Source: an uncultured Bacteroidota bacterium
GTDB lineage: Bacteria > Bacteroidota > Rhodothermia > Rhodothermales > Salinibacteraceae
Length of the DNA stretch: 64,000 nt
Direction: 5' to 3'
Assembly: GCA_913056185.1 (NCBI GenBank)
Contig: CAJXLV010000001.1
Span: forward strand, 62,001 to 126,000
Shown here: in pieces, positions 1-8,619 of the stretch
Layout: each line of letters starts with the position of its first letter
Numbering within the stretch: position 1 is the stretch's first letter
Made by a program: the position numbers and the translations under genes
The notes under the pieces: model-generated
The model's database searches: none
Seen by the model: only the letters and a program-made list of their open reading frames with translations
What the model was told of the DNA's origin: nothing

Positions 1-318
1 GCAGACGTAACCCACGAGGTCCGTCGAGCCAAGTACGAAAGCGGACGCACCTGGCGCGAGGGAGGCGAAGAAGTTGGCATTCCAGGAAGCAATCTGTCGT
101 CGGGTCTCAACTTCAAAGATCCTAACCACAAGCTCAGTCGGCATCGCCTAGAGGCACTCGGACGCGCGTTTGACAGCGATGAGCTCGTCAATATCGCGAA
201 CGGAGAGATCCTCTGGGATCCAATTGTCGACATTGAGTACGTCGGGGAGAAAGAGGTGTACGATTTGTCCGTCCCTCCCCACTCCAATTTTGTCGCGTCG
301 GATGTGGTCATCCACAAT
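1..318 (+). other. Intein C-terminal region inside dnaE
   Basis: Protein-splicing element in frame with dnaE. The last 21 residues have the two conserved C-terminal intein blocks: block F-like VYDLSVPPHSNFVASD and block G-like VVIHN, then Ser as the +1 extein residue (TCG at 319). The final His-Asn pair (313-318) is the expected cyclising site. The junction falls just before MGKKK of the polymerase. The cyanobacterial split DnaE intein sits at a different place, before the FNKSH block, which is uninterrupted here. The 80 residues before block F (RTWREGGEEVGIPGSNLSSG and so on) look like a helical DNA-binding segment, but whether a homing endonuclease is present upstream cannot be seen. Confidence 0.9.
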
Positions 319-1713
319 TCGATGGGCAAGAAGAAGGACAAAATCATGAATCAGATGAAGGGGGAGTTCGTCGAGGGAGCGCGAGAGCGTGACGTTGACG
401 AAGATACCATCGAACATGTGTGGGAATTGATGGCCAAATTTTCGGGGTATGGCTTCAATAAATCTCATGCCGCGGCCTATTCGATCGTCGCCTACCGCAC
501 GGCCTACCTGAAGGCCCACTACCCGCCGGAGTTTATGGCGGCGGCGATGACCAACGAGATGGACAACACCGACAAGCTGTCGAAGGTGCTGGAGGAGGCA
601 CGGACGATGGGCCTGGAGGTGCTGCCCCCCTCTATCAACCGCAGCAGGGCGCACTTTACGGTCGAACAGGGCGAGGACGGCACGTACCGGGTCCGCTTCG
701 GCCTCGCCGCCATCAAAAACGCGGGCGCGACGGCGATCGACGCGCTCATCGAGGCGCGCGAAGAGCACGGCCCGTTCGACTCCATCTTCGACGTGGCAAA
801 AAACGTGGACCTGGGCACGGTCAATAAGCGCACGCTGGAGGCCTTGGCCCAGGCCGGGGCGCTCGACGACCTGGAGGGCCACCGCGCGCAGCTCATGGAG
901 ATCATGGACACGGCCGTGCGCTATGGCCAGAAGGTACAGCACGACCGCATGGCCGGGCAAAACTCGCTCTTTGGCAACGGCGATGCGGGCACGGAGGCCA
1001 TGCAGCCCGGCCTGCCCGACGTGGAAACATGGTCCAAGTCGCGGCGCCTGAAGGAGGAGCACGACGTGCTTGGGTTTTACGTCTCCGGCCACCCGCTCGA
1101 TGAGTACCGCGCCGAGGCCGATGCCTTCGCCACCGCCCACTTCGGCGAGCCCGACCAGCTGGAGACGATAATCGAGCAGGCGGCGAGCGGGGACGGTCGA
1201 TCCCGCGGCCCTGTGCGCACCTTCTGCGGCATCATCACCGACGTGGACCGCAACACCACCAAGTCCGGCAAGCCCATCGCGTTTGCCACCATCGAGGACT
1301 TTACCGGCCAGGGCGAGATGGTAATCTTTTCCAGCATCCTCGACCGCGTACAGCCCTACCTGCAGGTTGACAACGTCGTTCTCGCGAAGGGCAATGTGGA
1401 GGTGCGGGGCGGCACCGTGAAGGTGCTCGCGAAGGACATTAGCCCCATGTGGAAGGTGCGCGAGCAGATGGTGGACGAGGTGGTGCTCACCGTGGACCTC
1501 GAGCAGGTTGTGCCGGAGGCGCTTCGCACTTTCCAACAGCTCTGCGAGCACACCGATGGCACCTGCACGCTTTACTTCGACGTCGAGGCCCCCCAGCTCC
1601 GCGGCCAAGAACGCCTGCGCAGCCGGGCATACGTCGTGGAGCCCACGGCGGAATTTATGCGACACGCCCAACGCCTCTTTGGAGCGGACAGTATTTCGCT
1701 GAAGGGGCGATGA
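1..1713 (+). CDS. dnaE: DNA polymerase III alpha subunit, C-terminal part, with intein (5' end outside window)
   Basis: Replicative DNA polymerase catalytic subunit. The frame is open from base 1 to the TGA at 1711-1713. Codons 1-106 are the end of an intein and codons 107-570 the C-terminal extein. The extein starts SMGKKK, the conserved DnaE block, followed by GYGFNKSHAAAY and WLKAHYP-like YLKAHYPPEFMAA, as in bacterial DnaE. A helix-hairpin-helix region follows (about fragment residues 175-290), then an OB fold (TFCGIITDVDRNTTKSGK) and a C-terminal tail. Everything before the intein end, including the PHP domain and catalytic aspartates, lies upstream of the window. The next gene is on the other strand, so no operon can be read here. 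Confidence 0.95.
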   Translation, partial: ADVTHEVRRAKYESGRTWREGGEEVGIPGSNLSSGLNFKDPNHKLSRHRLEALGRAFDSDELVNIANGEILWDPIVDIEYVGEKEVYDLSVPPHSNFVASDVVIHNSMGKKKDKIMNQMKGEFVEGARERDVDEDTIEHVWELMAKFSGYGFNKSHAAAYSIVAYRTAYLKAHYPPEFMAAAMTNEMDNTDKLSKVLEEARTMGLEVLPPSINRSRAHFTVEQGEDGTYRVRFGLAAIKNAGATAIDALIEAREEHGPFDSIFDVAKNVDLGTVNKRTLEALAQAGALDDLEGHRAQLMEIMDTAVRYGQKVQHDRMAGQNSLFGNGDAGTEAMQPGLPDVETWSKSRRLKEEHDVLGFYVSGHPLDEYRAEADAFATAHFGEPDQLETIIEQAASGDGRSRGPVRTFCGIITDVDRNTTKSGKPIAFATIEDFTGQGEMVIFSSILDRVQPYLQVDNVVLAKGNVEVRGGTVKVLAKDISPMWKVREQMVDEVVLTVDLEQVVPEALRTFQQLCEHTDGTCTLYFDVEAPQLRGQERLRSRAYVVEPTAEFMRHAQRLFGADSISLKGR

Positions 1714-1963
1714 GAAACCGGGGGCAGCCTGCCGGAGGGAGCCTGCGCCACCGCACAGGAGCGCGACGGCCCTCGGAAGCCCCGACGCATCCACTCACGA
1801 TCTCCGACGTCCCCACAGCGCCGTCCCCACAGCGCCGCCTCCTCCCTACAGCCCGGCGGCGCGATTGCCCCTGTGCATCTCGTTGCAGAGGAGCAACGGC
1901 CTGGCCCCGGGCCGCTGCGCCCCACGCCCCCATGCTGGAACCCCTTCCAGCACACAACCTTCG

Positions 1964-2290
1964 TTAGTTATCAAGGAGAATAATGCGCGACGGAATGTAA
2001 GCATTGCCTTCCTGGATCGCTTCTACCCGCACGTCTTGGTCCACTTGAAGGGAATCGATCGGCATGGCCATGAAGCTTTTTAGGACCTCCGTCGTGTCGG
2101 TGAGGGTCAGGGTCACAGGCCCCGCCTCCCTCCCTGTGGCCGAGTCGGGAACGGCAATGGTCATGGAGGCACCTTCTGCGTTCATCTCCGAAATTGTACC
2201 AATGAAGCTCTGAGGCTCACTTGCTTGTTGGCCTCCACATCCAAAAATCAGAAGAGCGAAGACAAAAACCCAGGCGTTCGAAAAAGACAT
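1964..2290 (-). CDS. Small lipoprotein of unknown function
   Basis: 108-residue protein with a short N-terminal membrane segment ending in the lipobox LIFGC, so Cys18 is the likely lipidated residue. The mature part (about 90 residues) is predicted from its sequence to be mostly beta: SFIGTISEMNAEGASMTI, then VTLTLTDTTEVLKS, then a VDQDVRVEA stretch. This resembles small periplasmic OB-like proteins, but no family is recognised with confidence. It lies downstream of the BamA-like pair on the same strand, separated by 123 AT-rich bases that probably hold its own promoter. That stretch includes a 6-bp inverted repeat TTGAAT/ATTCAA. Confidence 0.7.
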   Translation of the reverse strand: MSFSNAWVFVFALLIFGCGGQQASEPQSFIGTISEMNAEGASMTIAVPDSATGREAGPVTLTLTDTTEVLKSFMAMPIDSLQVDQDVRVEAIQEGNAYIPSRIILLDN

Positions 2291-2413
2291 TGCAGGAGCG
2301 AGATTGATTTGTGTAGAGAGAGTACTTTACATGATGCCACTCCTTGAATAGAAATTCAATATCTAACCTCATTTATCTCTTTTTAAATTATTCACGAAAA
2401 GACCCACCGACGG

Positions 2414-4066
2414 CTATGGAGGGGAGGCCGCTCCCTTCCCCTCCCGCTCTACGCCCACCACGCGCCGGCGTCGTGTGCCCTCCGTGCCGTGCTGGCGTAG
2501 AAAAACATGCGTGGCGCCCATCGTGGGCGTGCGCAGGGTTGCGCGCAGGTGGGGGGCCGAATAGTCCACAATGGGCACCGCCTCCTGTGCCGTAGTATCC
2601 CGGTGCAGGACAGGGCTCAGGGTATCTGCCTGATTGTCGAACACTCGCCAGGTCACCGTACGACGGAGCGTGTCCGGGAAGCGCCTGTGCCTTGCCCATA
2701 GATCCGTAAAGGTGAGGCGCCCCTCCGCCACACGAAACCGGTCCAATCCGCCGCCCCACCTCAAGTACGCCGCACCGATGGCGTCGCGCCGAGCCATCAG
2801 GGCCTGCACCATATGACGTGCCACGGCTGGAGAGGAGTACCGGGCCGTGGCCACGATGGCCTGGAGATCCGCCCGCGAGAACGCGCAGATCTTCTTGGCG
2901 GCCCAGAACGCGTCGCCCGGGCGGGCGTGCTGGAAAGCAGGATTGGGCCACTCCGGACGCCACTGCCGGGGGGCAAACGACTTCGCCCCAAAGCGTCCCA
3001 CGGCCGGAGCGCCCAGCGAGTCCTCATCGGCCCACTCGCCTCCACTGAGACCGAGCGTTCCGATGCGCTCAACGACACGGCCGACCTCCAACACATGCTC
3101 GTGCCCCGACCAGGCCGGCTTGGGACGCGCACCGGCACTGCCAAGCGTGCGATGAAGATCGCGCAGGTAGTGTCGCACAAAGCGGCGTCCGTCTGTGCGC
3201 ACGCCCACATCGAGAGTGTGGCGCGGGCGCAACTTGCTGTGATGAATCCAGGCCGCGACCACGCGGAGCCCTCGCAGTTCGCGGCGGTGCTGATGCGGAA
3301 AGACATCGTTTGCATCGTCGGGCCGCGTCCCCCGAAAGCGGAACGGCCCGAGGCGTCGTGCAACGTGAGGAATACGCGTGATGAGGGTGCGGTACGTGCC
3401 GTCCGGGCGCTGCGCGGCTCGTGCCAGCACACTATCGATGGCGGAAGAGGCCGGCCCGTCCTGCGGCGCAGGCGCAAGGCGCCGCGGCTGAATGCGCCGC
3501 AGCCAGTGCTGAGGCACATTGTACCCCAGCGCATGCAGGAGGCGACTGCCAATCATGGCCGCACCGGTGGCCATCTCGGGATGGGCAGGCGCATCGAAGA
3601 GCAGTTGGAAGCGGCGGTCTGTTGCATCGCGGATGACGAGCCGGGGAAGGTCCCCGCGCGAGACGACCCCGGTCACACGCCACTGTGCCTGCAGCGACGG
3701 GGGCGGCTCCTGGTTGGGGCCGGTGCGCAGGGCCGCGCGCGTGCTCCCAAAGCGATAGTGGCGGTTGGTGTACCAGGAGGAATTGGGCACCCCGCCCACC
3801 GTGTTTTTGTTTTGAGCAGGCGTGGTGTACGTCCCCGGCACCGCAAAGCTACGGCGCAGAAACTCGAGGGGCCCAATGCGGGAGTTCGTCGCCCTCCGTT
3901 CCGGAAACGGCATGTCCAGACGGTCCGGGTCTTCCCACAGCGGATCATCCGCCAAAAACCGCTGCGCAGACGACGCGGCCGGCACCGCCCCCAGCACGAG
4001 GACGCACATCAGGCACCGCCCCACTGCCCACCGCCATGAGACACACACAAGGAACAATCGCACCAT
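2414..4066 (-). CDS. Secreted uncharacterised protein coupled to a BamA-like barrel
   Basis: 550 residues from the ATG at 4066. This start overlaps the stop of the preceding gene (TGATG) and gives a signal peptide running to about AASSAQ. A longer frame begins at 4102 but would bury the signal. The body contains a stretch like FDAPAHPEMATGAAMIGSRL followed by ALGYNVPQHW. Near residue 255 is DDANDVFPHQHRRELRGL and near residue 290 a DVGVRTDGRRFVRHYLRD segment. I know these blocks from an uncharacterised family often next to outer-membrane surface-antigen proteins; a kinase-like fold is possible but not shown. Tight coupling suggests it works with the upstream barrel. Confidence 0.75.
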   Translation of the reverse strand: MVRLFLVCVSWRWAVGRCLMCVLVLGAVPAASSAQRFLADDPLWEDPDRLDMPFPERRATNSRIGPLEFLRRSFAVPGTYTTPAQNKNTVGGVPNSSWYTNRHYRFGSTRAALRTGPNQEPPPSLQAQWRVTGVVSRGDLPRLVIRDATDRRFQLLFDAPAHPEMATGAAMIGSRLLHALGYNVPQHWLRRIQPRRLAPAPQDGPASSAIDSVLARAAQRPDGTYRTLITRIPHVARRLGPFRFRGTRPDDANDVFPHQHRRELRGLRVVAAWIHHSKLRPRHTLDVGVRTDGRRFVRHYLRDLHRTLGSAGARPKPAWSGHEHVLEVGRVVERIGTLGLSGGEWADEDSLGAPAVGRFGAKSFAPRQWRPEWPNPAFQHARPGDAFWAAKKICAFSRADLQAIVATARYSSPAVARHMVQALMARRDAIGAAYLRWGGGLDRFRVAEGRLTFTDLWARHRRFPDTLRRTVTWRVFDNQADTLSPVLHRDTTAQEAVPIVDYSAPHLRATLRTPTMGATHVFLRQHGTEGTRRRRVVGVEREGKGAASPP

Positions 4067-5436
4067 CAGAACAAGGAGCCCAGGTCCAGATGCAGCCTCC
4101 ATCCCTCCGCGCCGTGCGCAATGTCTGCGCGGCCGAGGGTCTTTCCATCGTTTCTGATTCGAAACCCGACCCCGTACCCCACCCGCGGGGCCTGCCGCAG
4201 CGTCTGCACGTCCGTAAACACATGCCCGGCGTCCCCAAACACAGCCATATCAAGCCAGTGCCACACCTGGCACCGCACCTCCGCATTCGCCAGGACCACG
4301 TTCCGGTCTCGAAAGCGGTTGGAGGCATAGCCCCGCAGCGACCGATCGCCCCCGATCGACTGCAGACGGTAGAAGGGCACGTGCGAGCCGGCCGCGCGCG
4401 TCAGGGAGGCAAACTGCCGAATAGAGACGCCGTGCAGCAGGTCTTCGCGAATGGGCAGAAACTCACGCACATCAAACGTCCAACGCGTAAAGCTCTGCCC
4501 CGGGTGGTTCACGGCCTGGTTGTGCGTGACCTCAGTCGCAAAGTAAAACCCCTGCGAGGCGCCCAGCGAGACGCCTCGAAGGCGCGGTTGCGTCGGTGCA
4601 AATCGATGACCGAAGGTCCGATCGTACGATGCGTCGCGGCTATCCACTTCGAAGAACGCCCCGACCAGGATGTAGTCCGGATTTGAGCGCCTCCCCAGGA
4701 CTCTCTCCCCAAACAGCTCGGGGACATTCGGCTCATCACCGTGGCCCGGCCCGTATCGATTTTGCTGATACGAGACATGGGTTCCCAGCAATACATCGGG
4801 GCCGAACCGCCGTCCCAAGAGCCCCCCGGCGACGGCCTGGTCGAGCCGAAATCCCGCCTTCGTATCCGCCTCGCTGTTGGGGCCAAGGCCGTAAAAGGTA
4901 TCACGGGGACGGTGTTGGTAGCGCACGTATGCGTACCCCACATACGAGCCGAGACGTCCGCCCACACGGGCACCCAGCCCATAATACCGGTGTATGCTCC
5001 CCAGCCCCTCTACCTCCGCCAGCCGACGCGGCCCCTGCCAGAACGGAGGTTCGTAGAGAATGCCGGCCGTGGTCCCCGCATTCCCCCCCAGGCCACCAAA
5101 CACAGGGTGGAAGCCCGAGACGTCGAGCTGGGGCAGGCGCAAGATGAGCCGGTGCGGCACCACCGCCCCCCCAATCTGCGACACTGTCGACACCACGCGC
5201 TCCAGTACGCCTGGCTGGGGCGGCGAGATCGTTTTTGCCTTCGCTCGGCGCTTCGCCCGCCACCGCGCCGCCCGGCTTGGGAGAGCTGCCGCCGGGCCCG
5301 CAGAATCGACCGCCGCCGTTTCCCGCTGGGCTTGTGCCCGCGCACAGGTGGCCCCTACCCACAGCAACACGCCTCCCCAAAGCACAATGCTGACCAGAGC
5401 AATCCGACGCACACACAGGCAGTCCATGAAAGACAA
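4066..5436 (-). CDS. BamA/TamA-type outer membrane beta-barrel (surface antigen family)
   Basis: 456 residues. The N-terminal membrane segment (about residues 10-35, ending ATCARAQA) is a signal peptide. The C-terminal half is a Bac_surface_Ag-type barrel with alternating aromatic and small residues, the turn block GGDRSLRGYASNRFRDRNVV and the terminal LHLDLGSLF, whose last Phe is the usual outer-membrane insertion signal. No POTRA repeats are evident before the barrel, so this is a stand-alone barrel rather than BamA itself. It is the first gene of a two-gene unit; its stop codon overlaps the start of the uncharacterised secreted protein. A role in surface assembly or export is inferred, not shown. 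Confidence 0.85.
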   Translation of the reverse strand: MSFMDCLCVRRIALVSIVLWGGVLLWVGATCARAQAQRETAAVDSAGPAAALPSRAARWRAKRRAKAKTISPPQPGVLERVVSTVSQIGGAVVPHRLILRLPQLDVSGFHPVFGGLGGNAGTTAGILYEPPFWQGPRRLAEVEGLGSIHRYYGLGARVGGRLGSYVGYAYVRYQHRPRDTFYGLGPNSEADTKAGFRLDQAVAGGLLGRRFGPDVLLGTHVSYQQNRYGPGHGDEPNVPELFGERVLGRRSNPDYILVGAFFEVDSRDASYDRTFGHRFAPTQPRLRGVSLGASQGFYFATEVTHNQAVNHPGQSFTRWTFDVREFLPIREDLLHGVSIRQFASLTRAAGSHVPFYRLQSIGGDRSLRGYASNRFRDRNVVLANAEVRCQVWHWLDMAVFGDAGHVFTDVQTLRQAPRVGYGVGFRIRNDGKTLGRADIAHGAEGWRLHLDLGSLF

Positions 5437-6117
5437 TGCCAGTGGGAGAAAAATTTAACTTCTCTCCCGGCGGTTCGAGGAGGCCCCTTCGGGAAAACGC
5501 CGGGAGGTTCTCCTGCGGGCGTTGCTGCCCTTGGCCCACGGGTCTGCCGGCCTGCCCGCGAGAGCCTTTCGGCGCTGCGCAGGTCCCATGATCTGATTGG
5601 CGGTCGCCGGGGGACCCCACTGCGGGTTGCACCGCATGTGCGGTCGTGAGGGAGGACCTCCCCCCTTGACTTCTCCCCCGGCCAACGCCGGAGGGGGGAC
5701 TGCTCCTTCACGCAACCTCAATACTCTAAAATCAGGAGTGTTTCGGGTTACCCAACGAGGAGAACCCCCGAACCAGCAGGTTCGCATCTCGGCTGAAGCC
5801 GGGCCCGTTTCTGCGCTGGGAGCGAAGCGACCGAGTGCTCCAGGAGTGCCCCTTGAACAGGCAGGAGATTCTGAATCAAGTTCAGAATAGTGGCGAAGTC
5901 ACAACGTGGGTTTTCGTAGGCTTGGGTTTTTGCAGGCCCCACATTTTGTCTGTACAAAAACACACCGACAAGGTTTTGCGACTGTGCAGGCCCGTGGAGC
6001 CGCCCCCAGCACCGGCCCCCTCCCGGCTGCCCGCCCCTCGCTCTCTTCTGGAACGCACGCCCGGTTGGACGGTGGAGTATTGCACACGCCAAATGCACAT
6101 CCACCGTCACCCGTGGC
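5437..6117 (+). other. 680-base non-coding region with hairpins
   Basis: No credible gene on either strand. It holds GC hairpins such as CCCCCGGCC/GGCCGGGGG-like arms around 5669-5696, just after a TTGAC pentamer, and a REP-like palindrome at 5868-5888. Between them a frame reads AEAGPVSALGAKRPSAPGVP and stops at 5890. This looks like the low-complexity tail of an IS200/IS605-type accessory protein, but the match is by impression only. The region separates two divergently transcribed units, so promoters for both should be here. Confidence 0.5.
5868..5888. repeat. REP-like palindrome
   Basis: Perfect 8-bp inverted repeat ATTCTGAA/TTCAGAAT around the loop TCAAG. It resembles the widespread bacterial REP-type hairpin with a CTGAA-N-CAAG-TTCAG core. 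Only one copy was seen in the window. Confidence 0.6.
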
Positions 6118-6840
6118 ATGCACCTCGCCCTGATCGATGCCTCACTCGGGACCTCCCGCCCGAAGCGCAACTTCCGGCGCGAGATCGAAGCCCCGCTCAC
6201 TGTGTACGATGTGAATGAGGGCGACCGCCCCCCGCCTGTGGGCAAAGCGCCCTCCACAGAGTCCGCCCCCTTCGATGCCGCGATCATCAGTGGCTCACAG
6301 TCGTCGGTCTACGACGACCATCGGCCCTGGATACAGGACCTGCGCTCGTGGGTGAGCGGCGCCCTCGCCGACGGGCTTCCAATTCTTGGCGTGTGCTGGG
6401 GGCACCAACTCCTTGCCCAGGTGCTGGGCGGCACGGTACGGGGCGGGACGTACGAACTCGGCTACGTCTCCGTGTGTCAGGAACAAGCCGATCCCCTCTG
6501 GGCCGGACTCCCGGACCCCTTCACGGCGTTTGCGACCCACTCGGACCACGTGGTGGAACTGCCGCCCGACGCCGACCTGCTGGCCAGCAACGAAACGGGG
6601 GTGCAAGCCTTTCGTCAAGATCACGCGTACGGGGTGCAATTTCACCCCGAATATGACCGCCACACCGCCCGGGCCATGATCCGCGCCAAGTCGCTTCCGG
6701 ACGAATCCCTCCAGGCCGCTCGCGACACATGCACGGACGAGAATGTCCGGGCCGCACAGACCACCACGCAGGTTCTCGACAACTTTCTCGCGCACGTGGT
6801 GTCGCCTCGCGCCTTCCCCTCCCCCACACCGAACGCCTGA
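6118..6840 (+). CDS. Class I glutamine amidotransferase
   Basis: 240 residues. This is the GMP-synthase-like glutaminase fold: ISGSQSSVYDD near residue 58, the nucleophile elbow GVCWGHQLLAQVLGG (Cys near residue 95), THSDHV and the His-Glu pair in QFHPEY near residue 180. Such stand-alone proteins hydrolyse glutamine, or glutamine-like side chains, and are often annotated as GMP synthase-related; the partner is unknown here. The elbow has Trp where most members have Leu or Tyr, a common variant. The C-terminal 20 residues are proline-rich and unconserved. The SWIM protein gene starts 7 bases downstream, so the two are probably cotranscribed. Confidence 0.85.
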   Translation: MHLALIDASLGTSRPKRNFRREIEAPLTVYDVNEGDRPPPVGKAPSTESAPFDAAIISGSQSSVYDDHRPWIQDLRSWVSGALADGLPILGVCWGHQLLAQVLGGTVRGGTYELGYVSVCQEQADPLWAGLPDPFTAFATHSDHVVELPPDADLLASNETGVQAFRQDHAYGVQFHPEYDRHTARAMIRAKSLPDESLQAARDTCTDENVRAAQTTTQVLDNFLAHVVSPRAFPSPTPNA

Positions 6841-6847
6841 CCCCTCC

Positions 6848-7288
6848 ATGGCCTTTCCGTCTCTCACGAAAGACGACATCCGCGCCCACACGGCAGGCGG
6901 GTCGTTCGAGCGTGGACAGCAATACCTCGCCGACGGAGCCGTGCAATCCCTCGACCAAACTGGCCCCCATACCCTGAAGGCCAGAGTCCACGGGAGCAAC
7001 ATCCACCCTTACGTGGTGCGCATCGAGTTCGACGCCGACGATGTGACCGCGGTCGAATGTACATGCCCGTACCACGGGGGGTCGTGGTGCAAACACATCG
7101 TGGCGGTGCTGCTCAACGTACTGGAACGCGATTCCCGCTCAACGAGCGAGCCGGCGGCCGTGGCCGATGTGGTGAGCGACTTGGACCGTGCACAACTGGT
7201 TGCTCTTCTGGAGCGGCTTGCGGAGCAGCACCCGTCCCTTCTCGAGACCCTGAAGACTGAACGCGATCACCTCTCGGAAGCGGAGTGA
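6848..7288 (+). CDS. Short SWIM zinc-finger protein
   Basis: 146 residues from the ATG at 6848. The SWIM signature CxCx(n)CxH is visible as ECTCPYHGGSWCKHIVAVLL around residues 68-87, preceded by a strand-rich block ending EFDADDVTAV. Known SWIM proteins in bacteria are often partners of SNF2 helicases or have long C-terminal extensions. This one has only a 55-residue helical tail, so it is a short form. Its job here is unknown; DNA or protein binding is the general role of the domain. It follows the amidotransferase by 7 bases and is followed by a strong hairpin between convergent genes. Confidence 0.8.
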   Translation: MAFPSLTKDDIRAHTAGGSFERGQQYLADGAVQSLDQTGPHTLKARVHGSNIHPYVVRIEFDADDVTAVECTCPYHGGSWCKHIVAVLLNVLERDSRSTSEPAAVADVVSDLDRAQLVALLERLAEQHPSLLETLKTERDHLSEAE

Positions 7289-7292
7289 CGAC

Positions 7293-7327
7293 TGCCAGCA
7301 CCCGTCTTAAAGACGGCACTCCTGGCA
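7293..7327. terminator. Hairpin between convergent genes
   Basis: Two stacked stems: TGCCAG/CTGGCA outside and CCGTCT/AGACGG inside, with a TAA loop. It lies 4 bases after the SWIM gene stop and before the 3' end of the opposite-strand oxidoreductase gene. No clear T-tract follows, so termination is inferred from position and symmetry. Confidence 0.5.
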
Positions 7328-7401
7328 CGCCTCCCAACGTCTCTATCACCTTTCTTCCCTCCTACGGGGCAGACCACGGGACAGAAGCCACGGGACAAAG
7401 G

Positions 7402-8619
7402 CTACGCAGAGGCCGCCTCGGCGCCGAAGAGCCTCGACCAGCTCGCCTGTCCCCACGCCGCCGGCGCGTACGTCCGGATCCACCGCCGGTCGATCCAGTG
7501 CTTGAGACGCAGGAGCCCAGAGTGCGCGACCCAGAGCGGCCCGGCCGTCCACACCGCCTCCTGCGCCCCCGTTGACAGAAGCAACGGCGCCACCGGGTAG
7601 GGCCGAAAGGCGGCCAAGTCCGACTCCGACGGCACGGCGCCCCGCGCAAGCCCCCGCACACTGCGCTCGAGATTGCGACGAAGCAGCGGCCCCTGCTTTA
7701 CCGCGTGTACCCCTACCTTGTCGAGATCGAGGCCCGGAATCGTAGCACAATCGCCAGCCGCAAAGATGCGGGGATGGGTAGGGGTGCGGAGGCTCGGCCC
7801 CACATGCAGAAAGCCACGCTCGTCCGTGGAGAGACCGCTTTCTCGCAGCAACGGTGCCCCCACAGCCCCAGTGGCCCACAGCACCGCATCGACGTCCATC
7901 GTCGCCCCCCCGTCGCGGCCCGAGACCATCTTCACCCGCGCCCCGTCGCCCACTGCGTCCACCGCGTCCACCGTCGTCTTCGTCCGGATCCGTGCCCCGC
8001 GCTCACGCAACAACTGCGCGGCGTAGGTCCGCATGCCGTCCGGAAAGCCCGGCAGGACCTGAGCGCTCTGCTCCACGAGCGTCAGGTCGAGGTCGCCCCC
8101 CCGGCCAGCCCCCGCGAAGCGTCCCGTTACGTTGAGTGCCACCTCCACGCCGGCTGCCCCACCCCCCACCACCGTAAGGGCGAGGCGCGCGCCCGGCGTG
8201 TCGAGCACGTGCTCAAGCCGTGGGGCAAGCGCCCGAATGCGATAGATGGGCTTGGTGCCCACCGCTGCCTCCGGCACCGCCGGATTTACACCCCCCACAT
8301 CCACGCCCAGCAGGTCATACGCATACTCGCCTCCGTCTTCGGTGCGTACGACTCGCGCGGCCGCATCGATTTCCGTTGCTTGCGCCGCCACGTGGGTCGC
8401 CCCGCCCCTATGTGCCAACCGACGCAGGTCGATTCGAATCTCGTCCAGGGCATACACGCCCCCCAGGTACTCCGGCACCATCCCGGAGTAGTAGAGCCAG
8501 CGCTGTGGGTCGATCAGGGTCACCTCCACGCCCGCCTCCGTCCATTCATGGGCGCGAGCAAGACTGGGCAGCATGGCGTGGCCGCCGCCAAGGAGAACAA
8601 GTCGCGTCGGGTCGGTCAT
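7402..8619 (-). CDS. FAD-dependent pyridine nucleotide-disulphide oxidoreductase (NDH-2-like, SelD-associated type)
   Basis: 405 residues. The Rossmann start RLVLLGGGHAMLPSLA binds FAD; TVVGGGAAGVEVALN near residue 145 is the second nucleotide-binding motif; FAAGDCATI near residue 295 is the C-terminal FAD motif. The arrangement (GGGHAM start, YYSGMVPEYLGG near residue 45) is that of the oxidoreductase often fused to or beside selenophosphate synthetase, although no selD is in this window. No redox Cys pair like that of SQR is seen. Its start overlaps the end of the frameshifted DUF2892 gene (ATGA). The operon has a TetR-type palindrome at 8957-8970, 71 bases before the first start codon. Confidence 0.85.
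   Translation of the reverse strand: MTDPTRLVLLGGGHAMLPSLARAHEWTEAGVEVTLIDPQRWLYYSGMVPEYLGGVYALDEIRIDLRRLAHRGGATHVAAQATEIDAAARVVRTEDGGEYAYDLLGVDVGGVNPAVPEAAVGTKPIYRIRALAPRLEHVLDTPGARLALTVVGGGAAGVEVALNVTGRFAGAGRGGDLDLTLVEQSAQVLPGFPDGMRTYAAQLLRERGARIRTKTTVDAVDAVGDGARVKMVSGRDGGATMDVDAVLWATGAVGAPLLRESGLSTDERGFLHVGPSLRTPTHPRIFAAGDCATIPGLDLDKVGVHAVKQGPLLRRNLERSVRGLARGAVPSESDLAAFRPYPVAPLLLSTGAQEAVWTAGPLWVAHSGLLRLKHWIDRRWIRTYAPAAWGQASWSRLFGAEAASA

Noticed and set aside
148-1794. Open frame of 548 codons on the minus strand over dnaE
   Set aside because: Shadow of the polymerase gene; no domains.
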